In this document: piece by piece, positions 7,264-15,051 of the stretch | Layout of the letters: every line of letters begins with the position of its first letter | Numbering within the stretch: the first letter of the stretch is position 1 | From: REEB95 sp035648735 | GTDB lineage: Bacteria > Pseudomonadota > Alphaproteobacteria > ATCC43930 > CGMCC-115725 | DNA: 21,885 nt | Assembly: GCA_035648735.1 (NCBI GenBank) | Contig: DASRKX010000002.1 | Location: 1 to 21,885 of the forward strand | Reading direction: 5' to 3' | The notes under the pieces: generated by a model | The model's database searches: none | The model's input: only the letters and a program-made list of their open reading frames with translations | Told to the model about the DNA's origin: nothing | Translations under genes and position numbers: made by a program

Positions 7264-7958
7264 GACCGGGTTTTTCTCTCCGAGAGGGCAAAGGCCGCGC
7301 CGTTGAGGACGAGGCTGATGGTGATGAGGATAATGCCGAGGGCGAGGGCCAGCGGCAAGTTCCCCTTGCTGGTTTCAAGCACGATGCTGGTCGTCATGGT
7401 GCGCGTCACGCCGGCGATGTTGCCGCCGACGATGATGATGCCGCCCACTTCCGAGATGGTGCGGCCCAGGCCGGACAGGAGCGCGGTCAGGAGCTGTGCC
7501 TTGCCGATGAGCAGGAGCTGCGGGATCGCACGCAGCCGCGTCGCGCCGGCGATGCGGAACTCGTCGCCATAGCGCGCCCAGACCTCTTCGAGCGCGCGAT
7601 GCGATATCGCGGTGACGATCGGTATCGCCAGCACGGTCTGCACGATGACCATGGCGGTGGGCGTGAACAGCAAGCCCCAGCTGCCGAGCGGCCCGTTGCG
7701 CGTCAGCAGCAGATAGGCGGCGAGGCCGACCACGACCGGCGGCAGTCCCAGGAGCGAATTGGCGACGACGATGAGCAGGCGCCGTCCGGGAAAGCGGTAG
7801 ACCGCCAGCACGGCGCCGGCGAGACAGCCGGCGGCACCGGCGACGATCGCCGCCGTGAGGCTGATCGACAGCGACAGCGCCACGATCGACAGCAGCGCCG
7901 GGTCGAAATCGACGATCATGTCGAGGGCCAGCCTCACGGCCGCGGCGAAATCGCTCAT
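7260..7958 (-). CDS. tupB: Tungstate ABC transporter permease TupB
   Basis: This is an inner-membrane permease of 232 residues with about five hydrophobic segments. It carries the TupB-typical stretch SLLGLPPVVVGLAAYLLL and the ABC-permease EAA loop region (ATRLRAIPQLLLIGKAQL), ending in GRTISEVGGIIIVGGNI. It would form the channel for the tungstate delivered by TupA, energised by an ATPase. No tupC-type ATPase gene is adjacent: upstream is a cupin gene 63 bases away and downstream is tupA. The ATPase must be encoded elsewhere or shared. Confidence 0.92.
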   Translation of the reverse strand: MSDFAAAVRLALDMIVDFDPALLSIVALSLSISLTAAIVAGAAGCLAGAVLAVYRFPGRRLLIVVANSLLGLPPVVVGLAAYLLLTRNGPLGSWGLLFTPTAMVIVQTVLAIPIVTAISHRALEEVWARYGDEFRIAGATRLRAIPQLLLIGKAQLLTALLSGLGRTISEVGGIIIVGGNIAGVTRTMTTSIVLETSKGNLPLALALGIILITISLVLNGAAFALSERKTRS

Positions 7959-8021
7959 GCGGGATACGTCCTGCGGGTTCGCGGGAGGGAAGACAACCGG
8001 ACCGCTCGGCAGCGATCGAGC

Positions 8022-8435
8022 CTATCGCGCCGGCTGCTGCAGCGGCTTGCCCTTGTCGAGGACGAACACGGCGATCGAATAGGCCGGCACGCTGCCGGCG
8101 TTCTTGGTCTCATGCACCAATCCTGCCGTATTGTGATAGGCCTCGCCGGCATGGATGGTGCGCGGCGCCTTGCCGTCGACCAGCAGCGTGATCTCGCCCT
8201 CGGTCACCAGCGCGTATTCGTCGCCGTCGTGATAATGGCGGCCGGTGGTCGAGCCGGGCGGCCACAGGATCGATACCATCGTCGTCTGCTTGCCGGGCAC
8301 GCCGCTCACCGCCTCGGCCTTCAGATAGGTATGGGTCGGGACCGGACGCGGCTTTTCCTGCGCGAGCGCCAGCCCGGCCAGCACGGCGCTCAGGCCCAGC
8401 GCCGCGGCGCTCAGGATCAATCCGGCTCGTTTCAT
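8022..8435 (-). CDS. Secreted single-domain cupin protein
   Basis: The 137-residue product has a Sec signal peptide (about 1-25, cleavage after ALA) and one cupin beta-barrel. The metal-binding pattern is visible: His67, His69 and Glu73 in GRHYHDGDEYALVTEG, and a second-motif His108 in GLVHET. It therefore probably binds a metal in the periplasm, but the substrate cannot be named. It is first in a minus-strand run with tupB and tupA; the 63-base gap to tupB could still be one transcript. Divergent from the flavin oxidoreductase gene across 154 bases. It might be an enzyme or a small-molecule sensor; single-domain cupins are too diverse to choose. Confidence 0.8.
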   Translation of the reverse strand: MKRAGLILSAAALGLSAVLAGLALAQEKPRPVPTHTYLKAEAVSGVPGKQTTMVSILWPPGSTTGRHYHDGDEYALVTEGEITLLVDGKAPRTIHAGEAYHNTAGLVHETKNAGSVPAYSIAVFVLDKGKPLQQPAR

Positions 8436-8578
8436 GGGCCCCCTCCCTGTTGCTCAAGCCGATCTTACCGCGTCCGCGGCGGCGCGGAAACGGGCGCGCG
8501 ATGCCTTTGGGCCACCCGCTCGCGCCTTGCCGCCGGATTCGCTATGGTTGGGCGAGCGGGCGCGCCGAGACGCCCGAT

Positions 8579-8583
8579 GGGAG
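8579..8583 (+). promoter_or_regulatory. Ribosome binding site that sets the LLM oxidoreductase start
   Basis: GGGAG lies 6 bases before the ATG at 8590. The open frame extends further upstream, but residues there do not resemble the family and the family N-terminus (MRFGLF) begins at this ATG. Confidence 0.65.
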
Positions 8584-8589
8584 TGGGCC

Positions 8590-9591
8590 ATGCGTTTCGG
8601 TTTATTCGGCGGCGCGCGTGCCGCGCGCGGCGGCCCGACCGGCGACAGCGCCGGCTATGCCGAATACATCGACTATGTCTGCGCCGCCGAACGGCTCGGC
8701 TTCCACAGCGTCTTCATCGTCGAGCATCACTTCACCGGCCATGCGCAGGTTTCCGCCTCGCTCAATCTGCTGAGCTATCTCGCCGCGCGCACCACGCGCA
8801 TCCGGCTCGGCACGGCGGTGGTGGTGCTGCCCTGGCATAATCCGGTGCTGGTGGCGGAGCAGGCGGCGACGCTCGACCTGCTGTCGAACGGGCGGTTCGA
8901 TTTCGGAATCGGCAAGGGCTACCGCGATTACGAGTTCGCCGGCTTCGGCATCCCGCAGGACGAGGCGACCGAGCGCTTCGACGAGGCGGTCGAGGTCATC
9001 CGCAAGGCATGGACCAGCACCGAGCGCTTCTCGCATCGCGGCAAGCGCTGGCATTTCGAGAACATCGTCGTCGAGCCCGCGCCGGTGCAGCAGCCGCATC
9101 CGCCGTTATGGCTCGGCGCCGGCAGCGAGGCGTCGATCCGCCGCGCGGCGCGTGAGGGCTATAATCTGCTGCTCGACCAGATCGGCTCGACCGATCTCAC
9201 CATCGAGCGCGTGGCGCTGTTTCGCGACGAATGCGCGCGCGTCGGGCGGCGCTACGATCCGCAGATGGTGGGGGCGACGCGCGGCTTGCAGATCATCCGC
9301 GACGCGACCGAGCGGCCGCAGGCGTTCGCCACGCGGCAGCAGGTGCTGAAGGGCATCGGCGCGCTGGCGCGCGGGCGCGGCGCCGAACAATACACCGACC
9401 CCGCGAAATTCGCCGGTCCGGCGCGCGAGATCGACGATGCGCCGCTGCTCGGCACGCCGAAGGAGATCATCGCGCAGCTGCGCCGGCTGGAGGCGGGCGG
9501 GGTGGAGCACATCCTGCTGGTCAATCCGCACCCGACCATCGAGGCGCTCGAGATCTTCGCCCGCGAGATCATGCCCAAATTCGCGGCGTAA
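8590..9591 (+). CDS. LLM-class (luciferase-like) flavin-dependent oxidoreductase
   Basis: The 333-residue product is a bacterial-luciferase-like TIM barrel expected to use reduced FMN or F420. Seen motifs are MRFGLFGG at the N-terminus, HSVFIVEHHF, TRIRLGTAVVVLPWHNP, LDLLSNGRFDFGIGKGY and ERFDEAVEVIRKAW. PPLWLGAGS follows, with the flavin/phosphate-binding region after it. The EHH-type motif resembles monooxygenases of the alkanal/limonene group. Substrate cannot be assigned and no flavin reductase gene is near. It is divergent from the cupin gene and upstream of the CDGSH gene by 75 bases. A single monocistronic transcript or one shared with CDGSH-pirin are both possible. Confidence 0.88.
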   Translation: MRFGLFGGARAARGGPTGDSAGYAEYIDYVCAAERLGFHSVFIVEHHFTGHAQVSASLNLLSYLAARTTRIRLGTAVVVLPWHNPVLVAEQAATLDLLSNGRFDFGIGKGYRDYEFAGFGIPQDEATERFDEAVEVIRKAWTSTERFSHRGKRWHFENIVVEPAPVQQPHPPLWLGAGSEASIRRAAREGYNLLLDQIGSTDLTIERVALFRDECARVGRRYDPQMVGATRGLQIIRDATERPQAFATRQQVLKGIGALARGRGAEQYTDPAKFAGPAREIDDAPLLGTPKEIIAQLRRLEAGGVEHILLVNPHPTIEALEIFAREIMPKFAA

Positions 9592-9666
9592 TTTCCCGGG
9601 TGCGAAAAAAAAGGGCTACCATCGCGGCGGCCGGCCCCCTGACGCGCCCGGCCGGGAGGGTGACCC

Positions 9667-10371
9667 ATGGCAAAGCCAAGGCCCGAGGTTCGCGTGGTCA
9701 TTTCCAAGGATGGCCCCTATATCGTCACCGGCAATATCCCGCTCGCGATGATGGTCATCGGCACCAATGAAGCGGATGAATCCGAGACCTGGCAAGCGGG
9801 CAAAAGCTTCCCGGCGCAGCAGGAATACGCGCTGTGCCGTTGCGGCCACTCGAAGAGGAAGCCGTTCTGCGACGGCGCGCATCTTCGGGCCCGGTTCGAC
9901 GGCAGCGAGACCGCCAGCCGCGCGCCCTATCTCGAGCAGGCGAAAATTCTCGACGGCCCTGTCCTGGCGCTCACGGATGCGGCGGGGCTTTGCGCCTTCG
10001 GCCGCTTCTGCGATCCCAACGGCCAGGTGTGGAACCAGGTGGCGCGCACCGACGACCCCGGAACCCGGGCGCTGTTCGTCCGGCAGGTGAACGATTGCCC
10101 GGCCGGTCGGCTGGTGGCCTGGGACAAGGCGACGGGCAAGCCCGTCGAGCACAAATTGCCGGTGTCGATCGGCGTGGTCGAGGACCCGGCGCAGGAATGC
10201 AGTGGGCCGCTCTGGCTGCGCGGCGGAATCCCCGTGATCTCCGAAGCGGACGGTTTCGCCTACGAGGTGCGCAACCGCGCGACGCTGTGCCGCTGCGGCG
10301 CGTCCAAGAACAAGCCGTTCTGCGACGGCACGCATGCCGCCGTGAAATTCCGCGACGGTATCGGCTCATGA
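9667..10371 (+). CDS. Tandem CDGSH iron-sulfur protein with a central Fer4_19-like cluster domain
   Basis: The 234-residue protein has two CDGSH 2Fe-2S motifs. The first is CRCGHSKRKPFCDGAH (Cys57, Cys59, Cys68, His72). The second is CRCGASKNKPFCDGTH (Cys208, Cys210, Cys219, His223). Between them lie four more Cys: 109, 115, 144 and 178, in LCAFGRFC, NDCPAGRLV and QECSGPLW. The CPAGRL element resembles the divergent 4Fe-4S mono-cluster domain (PF06902). It likely handles electrons, redox sensing or cluster transfer in the cytoplasm; no signal peptide or membrane segment is visible. A strong GGGAGGG ribosome site precedes the ATG by 6 bases. Its stop overlaps the pirin start as ATGA. Confidence 0.9.
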   Translation: MAKPRPEVRVVISKDGPYIVTGNIPLAMMVIGTNEADESETWQAGKSFPAQQEYALCRCGHSKRKPFCDGAHLRARFDGSETASRAPYLEQAKILDGPVLALTDAAGLCAFGRFCDPNGQVWNQVARTDDPGTRALFVRQVNDCPAGRLVAWDKATGKPVEHKLPVSIGVVEDPAQECSGPLWLRGGIPVISEADGFAYEVRNRATLCRCGASKNKPFCDGTHAAVKFRDGIGS

Positions 10372-11066
10372 TCGTGCTCCGTCACCGGGACGAGCGCGGC
10401 CGCGCCAAGACCGGCTGGCTCGACAGCCGGCACACTTTCTCGTTCGGTCATTACCACGATCCGGCGCAGATGGGGTTTCGCGCGCTGCGCGTCATCAACG
10501 AGGACCGCGTGATCCCCGGCGCCGGCTTTCCGACGCACGGCCACCAGGACATGGAGATCATCTCCTACGTTCTCGAGGGCGCGCTCGAGCACAAGGACAC
10601 CACCGGAACGAACGCGGTGATCCGCCCCGGCGAGGTGCAGCGCATGACGGCGGGCACCGGCATCCAGCACAGCGAGTTCAACCACTCCAAGGCGGAGCCG
10701 GTGCACTTCCTCCAGATCTGGCTGCTGCCGGAGAAGAAAGACTTGGCGCCCGGTTACGAGCAACGCGCTTTTCCTGCGGCGGAAAGCGACGGGCGCTGGC
10801 GCCTGGTGGCGTCGCGCGACGGGCGCGCCGGCAGCGTCACAATTCACCAGGACGTCGATCTCCATGTGGCGCGGCTGAGGGAAGGCGGCACCATCGCGTT
10901 CGAGCCGCGCCCGGGACGCCACGCCTGGGTGCAGATTGCGCGTGGCCAAGTCGGGCTGAACGGCGAAACGCTCAAGGAAGGCGACGGCGCGGCGATCGGC
11001 GGCGAAAGGAAGATCGAGATCGCCGCGGAATCTGACGCGGAAATCCTGCTGTTCGATCTCGCCTGA
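10368..11066 (+). CDS. Pirin family bicupin protein (YhhW-like)
   Basis: The 232-residue product is a cytoplasmic bicupin. The N-terminal cupin holds the metal ligands His57 and His59 (PTHGHQDMEI) and His101 and Glu103 (IQHSEFNH), the pattern of pirins with quercetin 2,3-dioxygenase activity. The hallmark FSFGHYHDP and RVINEDRVIPG stretches are present, as are MTAGTGIQHSE and QIWLLPE. The C-terminal cupin has no obvious metal ligands, typical of this type. The natural substrate is uncertain; quercetinase activity is known for relatives in vitro. The ATG at 10368 overlaps the CDGSH stop, so the two are likely co-translated. Confidence 0.92.
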   Translation: MIVLRHRDERGRAKTGWLDSRHTFSFGHYHDPAQMGFRALRVINEDRVIPGAGFPTHGHQDMEIISYVLEGALEHKDTTGTNAVIRPGEVQRMTAGTGIQHSEFNHSKAEPVHFLQIWLLPEKKDLAPGYEQRAFPAAESDGRWRLVASRDGRAGSVTIHQDVDLHVARLREGGTIAFEPRPGRHAWVQIARGQVGLNGETLKEGDGAAIGGERKIEIAAESDAEILLFDLA

Positions 11067-11091
11067 TCGCGGCGCATCACATTCGCGAGAT

Positions 11092-11118
11092 AAGGCCCGG
11101 TCGCGCCTTTTTATTTAT
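11092..11118 (+). terminator. Probable intrinsic terminator after the pirin gene
   Basis: AAGGC at 11092-11096 pairs with GCCTT at 11105-11109, followed by a T-rich run through 11118. The stem is only 5 base pairs, so strength is doubtful. It lies 26 bases after the pirin stop. Confidence 0.45.
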
Positions 11119-11163
11119 TGTCGCCAACTGTTTTTGTGATGGGATAGCGCGGTTCACCAACCG

Positions 11164-11169
11164 AGGAGG
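11164..11169 (+). promoter_or_regulatory. Strong ribosome binding site of the Yx(F/W/Y)xxD-repeat gene
   Basis: A perfect AGGAGG is 5 bases before the ATG at 11175. It selects this ATG over the out-of-frame ATG at 11171. Confidence 0.8.
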
Positions 11170-11174
11170 CATGC

Positions 11175-11561
11175 ATGTTGAAGACAATCGCCGCGGCCAT
11201 TGCGATCGCCGCGCTGGCATTCGTCGTGCCGGCGCAGGCGCAAATGATGGAGCCAGCCAAGGCCATGGACACGGCCAAGGGCAAGGCCCTGGCCGACGGC
11301 AAGGGCATGACGCTCTATACCTTCGACAAGGATGAGTCCGGCAAGTCGAATTGCAACGGCGGCTGCGCCGCCAACTGGCCGCCGCTGATGGCACCCGCCG
11401 GCGCCAAGCCGTCGGGCAATTGGTCGGTCGTCACCCGCGACGACAAATCGACGGCCTGGGCCTACAAGGGCAAGCCGCTCTACACCTTCGCCAAGGACGG
11501 CAAGCCCGGCGACGTGACCGGCGACGGCGTCGGCGGCGTCTGGCACCTCGCCACGCCGTAA
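11175..11561 (+). CDS. Secreted protein with Yx(F/W/Y)xxD repeats (COG4315/PF03640-like)
   Basis: The 128-residue product has a Sec signal peptide (about 1-22, cleavage after AQA, no lipobox Cys). Two repeats of the secreted-repeat family follow: LYTFDKDESGKSNCNGGCAA-type near the first half and LYTFAKDGKPGDV in the second, ending GVGGVWH. The CNGGCAANWPP element is the conserved Cys pair of the family. The function of this family is not established; members are periplasmic or lipid-anchored. It stands alone between two terminator-like hairpins, so it is probably its own transcript with a strong ribosome site. Confidence 0.88.
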   Translation: MLKTIAAAIAIAALAFVVPAQAQMMEPAKAMDTAKGKALADGKGMTLYTFDKDESGKSNCNGGCAANWPPLMAPAGAKPSGNWSVVTRDDKSTAWAYKGKPLYTFAKDGKPGDVTGDGVGGVWHLATP

Positions 11562-11588
11562 TATCAAGGATAATAACCAAACATCACG

Positions 11589-11614
11589 AAGCCCCGGCGT
11601 CACCGCCGGGGCTT
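11589..11614. terminator. Strong bidirectional hairpin terminator
   Basis: An 11-base-pair perfect stem (AAGCCCCGGCG / CGCCGGGGCTT) with a TCAC loop lies 27 bases after the secreted-repeat stop and 18 bases after the end of trpE on the other strand. The following T-tract is short on both sides, but the stem is very stable. It separates two convergent transcripts. Confidence 0.8.
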
Positions 11615-11632
11615 CTGCTTTATGTGCGCGGT

Positions 11633-13135
11633 CTAATTTCTGGCGAAGCTGACCGCTTCCTCGGCGGCGCGGAAGAGGGCGCGCGCCTTGTCGAGGATTT
11701 CCTGATATTCCGTCGCCGGGTCGCTGTCGGAAACCACGCCGCAGCCGGCCTGCACCGTCATCTGGCCGTCCTTGACGATGGCGGTGCGCAGCACGATGCA
11801 GGTGTCCATGCTGCCGTCGCCGGCGAAATAGCCGATGGCGCCGCCATAGAGATTGCGTCGCTCCGGCTCGAGCTCGTCGATCAGCTGCATCGCCCGCACC
11901 TTCGGCGCGCCCGACAGCGTGCCCGCCGGAAAGCCCGCGAGCAGCGCGTCGATCGCACCGTATTGGGGATCGATCCTGCCTTCGACGTGGCTGCTGATGT
12001 GCATGACGTGGCTGTAGCGTTCGATGGCGAATTGCTCCTTCACCTTGACCGTGCCCGTGAGCGCGACGCGGCCGACGTCGTTGCGCGCCAGATCGAGCAA
12101 CATGAGATGCTCGGCGCGCTCCTTCGGGTCGGCGAGCAACTCCTCGGCGAGGCGCTTGTCCTCCTCGGCGTCCTTGCCGCGCCGCCGCGTGCCGGCCAGC
12201 GGCCGGATCGTCACCACGCCGTCGCGCAGCCGCACCAGGATCTCGGGGCTCGAGCCGACCACGGCGAAGCCGCCGAAATCGAGGAAGAATAGGAAGGGCG
12301 ACGGGTTGAGGCGCCGCAGCGCGCGGTAGAGCGCCAGGGGCGGCAGCTTGAACGGCACGGCGAGGCGCATCGACGGCACGACCTGGAAGATCTCGCCGGC
12401 GCGGATGTATTCCTTCGCCGTTTCGACCATGTGCAGGCATTCGGCGCGCGTCATGTTCGCGGTCGGCGCGGGCAGCTCCTGCGTCGCCTCGGGCGCCTCG
12501 CGCCGGTGCGGCAGGCTGCGCTCGAAATCGGCGACCACGTCGGCGAGGCGCTCCCCGGCGTGGCGATAGGCCTGCTCCGCCGCGACGTTGGCATCGAGCC
12601 AAACCGGCGTGACGATGGTGAAGCGGTCGGCGATGTTGTCGAAGATGCAGACCACCGACGGCCGCAGCAGCAACCCGTCGGGAATGCCGAGCGTGTCGGG
12701 GTTGGCGTCGGGAATCTGCTCGATGAGATTGACCGTGCCGTAACCCAGATAGCCGAACAGGCCGGCGGCCATCGGCGGCAGCGGCGCCGGCGTCTCGACG
12801 CGGCATTCCGCGATCAGGCTTTTCAGCGAGGCCAGCGCGCCCTGGCTCTCCGCCGTGAAGCGGTCGGGGGCGGAGCGCGCGTGGCGGTTGATCTCGGCGC
12901 GGCCGCCGAAGCAGCGCCAGATGAGGTCGGGCTTGAGGCCGATGAAGGAATAGCGTCCGCGCGTCGCGCCGCCTTCGACCGATTCAAAAAGAAAGCTCAT
13001 CGGCCGCCGGTCGGCCAACTTCAGCATCGCCGACACCGGCGTTTCCAAATCGCCGACCAGCGTCGTCCACACCAGCACCGGCTTGCGCCTGGCATAGGCG
13101 GCGGTGAAGGCGGCGGGATCGGGCGAAACCTGCAT
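11633..13135 (-). CDS. trpE: Anthranilate synthase component I
   Basis: TrpE makes anthranilate from chorismate with ammonia from TrpG, the first committed step to tryptophan. The 500-residue product shows an N-terminal regulatory domain with the tryptophan-binding motif as FLFESVEGG (LLES-like), so feedback inhibition is likely. The C-terminal chorismate-binding domain has RPLAGTRRRG, DLARNDVGRV, HISSHVEG, FPAGTLSGAPK and ERRNLYGGAIGY. PabB is the nearest alternative, but the LFES motif and ppiD neighbour favour TrpE. The ATG at 13135 has a GGGAGGA site just before it and starts 17 bases after ppiD ends. The reading frame stays open far upstream inside ppiD but is not used. Confidence 0.96.
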   Translation of the reverse strand: MQVSPDPAAFTAAYARRKPVLVWTTLVGDLETPVSAMLKLADRRPMSFLFESVEGGATRGRYSFIGLKPDLIWRCFGGRAEINRHARSAPDRFTAESQGALASLKSLIAECRVETPAPLPPMAAGLFGYLGYGTVNLIEQIPDANPDTLGIPDGLLLRPSVVCIFDNIADRFTIVTPVWLDANVAAEQAYRHAGERLADVVADFERSLPHRREAPEATQELPAPTANMTRAECLHMVETAKEYIRAGEIFQVVPSMRLAVPFKLPPLALYRALRRLNPSPFLFFLDFGGFAVVGSSPEILVRLRDGVVTIRPLAGTRRRGKDAEEDKRLAEELLADPKERAEHLMLLDLARNDVGRVALTGTVKVKEQFAIERYSHVMHISSHVEGRIDPQYGAIDALLAGFPAGTLSGAPKVRAMQLIDELEPERRNLYGGAIGYFAGDGSMDTCIVLRTAIVKDGQMTVQAGCGVVSDSDPATEYQEILDKARALFRAAEEAVSFARN

Positions 13136-13152
13136 CGGGCGATTCCTCCCGC

Positions 13153-15030
13153 TCAGAACAGGCGGTCGAGATTGCCCTGGTTGAGCTCGACGGGGTAGCG
13201 GCGTTTCAGGGCGGCGTTGAACCGGCCGAGGAATTCGCCCTGCATCTGCTGCGCCAATTGATGCGAGAGCTGGTCGATCTGCGCGCCGGCCTTGGCCGGA
13301 TCGGCGGGCTGGATCTGCGTCAGCTGCGCCACGGCATAGCTGTCGCCGGTCGGCGCCGCCGCGGCGTGGCCTTGCGTCAAGCCGAAGATCTTGGCGACGA
13401 TCGCCGGCGGCACGTTGCCGCCGCCGGTGCGCAGCAGGGGCGGCGAGGTCGTGACGGTCAGCTTGTGCTGCGCCGCGACCTCCCGCAGCGCGTGGCCGGC
13501 ATTGACTTCCTGCACGATCGATTCCGCAAGCTTGCCCAGCGCCTGAGCGCGTTGCTCGGCCTGCCACAGTCGCGCCGCCTCGTCATGCGCCGCGGCCAGC
13601 GGCCGCACGCCGGCGGGCGCGATCTGGTCGACATGAACCACGAAGTAGCCGTCGTCGCCGAGCTCGGCGAGCGCGCTGCTCTGGCCGCTGTCGGTGGCGA
13701 AGGCGGTGTGCAGTACCGTATCGGTCGGCTTCGGCAGCGTCGCCGGCTTGTCCTGCGCGTCGTGGCCTTGCGGGTCGATGCCTTTATAGGCCGTCATCTT
13801 CATGCCGAACTGACCTGCCGCCTCGGCGAGCGACGCACCGCCGGCCAGGGCGTCGTCGATCTTGTTGGCGGTCTTGGCGATGACGTCGCCGGCCATGTCG
13901 CGCGCGACATCCTGGCGGAGTTGATTCTTCACCTGGTCGAAGCTTTGCGTCTCGGCCGGCTTCACCGCGACGACGCGCAGGATGTGCCAGCCGAAGGAGG
14001 TCTGCACCGGCGCGGTCACGCCGCCAGCCTTGGCGGCAAAGGCGGCGTCGGCGAGCGGCGCCGGCAAATCCTCGCGCCGCACCCAGCCGAGATCGAGCGC
14101 GCTCGGATCGGCGTTGGCGAGCTGCTTCGCGACGGCGGCGAAATCCTTGCCCTGCGCGACCCGCGCCGCCGCTTCCTTCGCTTTCGCCTCGTCGGGCAGC
14201 AGCATCTGCTGCAACTGGCGCTGCTCCGGCTTCTGAAACTCGCCGAGCCGCGACTGGTATTCCTCTTTGAGGCGGTCGTCCGGCACGGCGATGCCGGCCG
14301 CCACGTCGGCGATGGTCAGCACGGCCAGCGTGAAGTCGCGCCGCTCCGGCACGCGGAAGCGGTCGGGGTGGCTGTCGTAGAACGCGCTCAAATCCTGTTC
14401 GGAGGGCGGCGGCGGATTGGGCGCGGCGCTCGCCGGCAGAGTCGCGATGTCGGCGATGCGGTGTTCAGCCTGCGCGCGATAGAGCGCGTTGGTCAGCTCG
14501 GCCGGCGGCGTGACACCCTCGGTCACCGAGATGGTCAGCTCGTTGCGCACCAGCTCGCTGCGCAGCAGCGCTTCGTACTGGCCCTCGCTCATCCGGTTGG
14601 CGGCGAGCACCTGGTTATAGACATTGCGGTCGAAGGTGCCGGCGGCGCCGCGGAAGCCGGGGTTGCCGACGATTGCCTTGCGCACCGCCTCGTCGCCGAC
14701 CGCGAGGTGGAGACGCTGCACTTCGAGCTGCAAGAGGTCGGCCTCGATAAGCCGCTGGAGCGATGCGTCGAGCACGCCGAATTGCTTCGCCTCGTCGAGC
14801 GACAGCGGCCGGCCGAGCACGCCGCGCATGCGCTCCATGTCGCTGCGCACCGCCTCGGTCAATTGATCGCCGGAAATCTGCAGCCCGCCGACCTTGGCGA
14901 CCCAGGTTTCGCCGGTGCTGCGGTTGCGGAAGATGTCGCCGATACCCCAGATCGCAAAGGTGCAGATCAAGACCGCGAACAGGATCTTGACGACGAGAGA
15001 GGTGGCCTTGGAGCGGATCGCTTGAAGCAT
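13153..15030 (-). CDS. ppiD: Periplasmic peptidyl-prolyl isomerase PpiD
   Basis: PpiD is an inner-membrane-anchored chaperone that assists folding of proteins leaving the Sec translocon. The 625-residue product has a short cytoplasmic start (MLQAIRSKATSLV) and one membrane segment at about 14-35 (KILFAVLICTFAIWGIGDIF). A SurA/PpiD N-terminal chaperone domain follows at about 40-180. A parvulin (PPIC) domain runs at about 260-350 with QQMLLPDEAKAKE, LGWVRREDLPAPL and TSFGWHILRV. A second helical-repeat region extends to the C-terminus, ending PVELNQGNLDRLF. The length is normal. It is first in ppiD-trpE and divergent from tpiA; a long hairpin lies in its 5' leader. Confidence 0.93.
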   Translation of the reverse strand: MLQAIRSKATSLVVKILFAVLICTFAIWGIGDIFRNRSTGETWVAKVGGLQISGDQLTEAVRSDMERMRGVLGRPLSLDEAKQFGVLDASLQRLIEADLLQLEVQRLHLAVGDEAVRKAIVGNPGFRGAAGTFDRNVYNQVLAANRMSEGQYEALLRSELVRNELTISVTEGVTPPAELTNALYRAQAEHRIADIATLPASAAPNPPPPSEQDLSAFYDSHPDRFRVPERRDFTLAVLTIADVAAGIAVPDDRLKEEYQSRLGEFQKPEQRQLQQMLLPDEAKAKEAAARVAQGKDFAAVAKQLANADPSALDLGWVRREDLPAPLADAAFAAKAGGVTAPVQTSFGWHILRVVAVKPAETQSFDQVKNQLRQDVARDMAGDVIAKTANKIDDALAGGASLAEAAGQFGMKMTAYKGIDPQGHDAQDKPATLPKPTDTVLHTAFATDSGQSSALAELGDDGYFVVHVDQIAPAGVRPLAAAHDEAARLWQAEQRAQALGKLAESIVQEVNAGHALREVAAQHKLTVTTSPPLLRTGGGNVPPAIVAKIFGLTQGHAAAAPTGDSYAVAQLTQIQPADPAKAGAQIDQLSHQLAQQMQGEFLGRFNAALKRRYPVELNQGNLDRLF

Positions 15031-15051
15031 GAAGACGGGGCTCGGAAAATT

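Noticed and set aside
9629..9653. GGCCGG/CCGGCC inverted repeat before the CDGSH gene
   Set aside because: GGCCGG and CCGGCC are common in GC-rich DNA; the 13-base loop and lack of extension make it likely chance.
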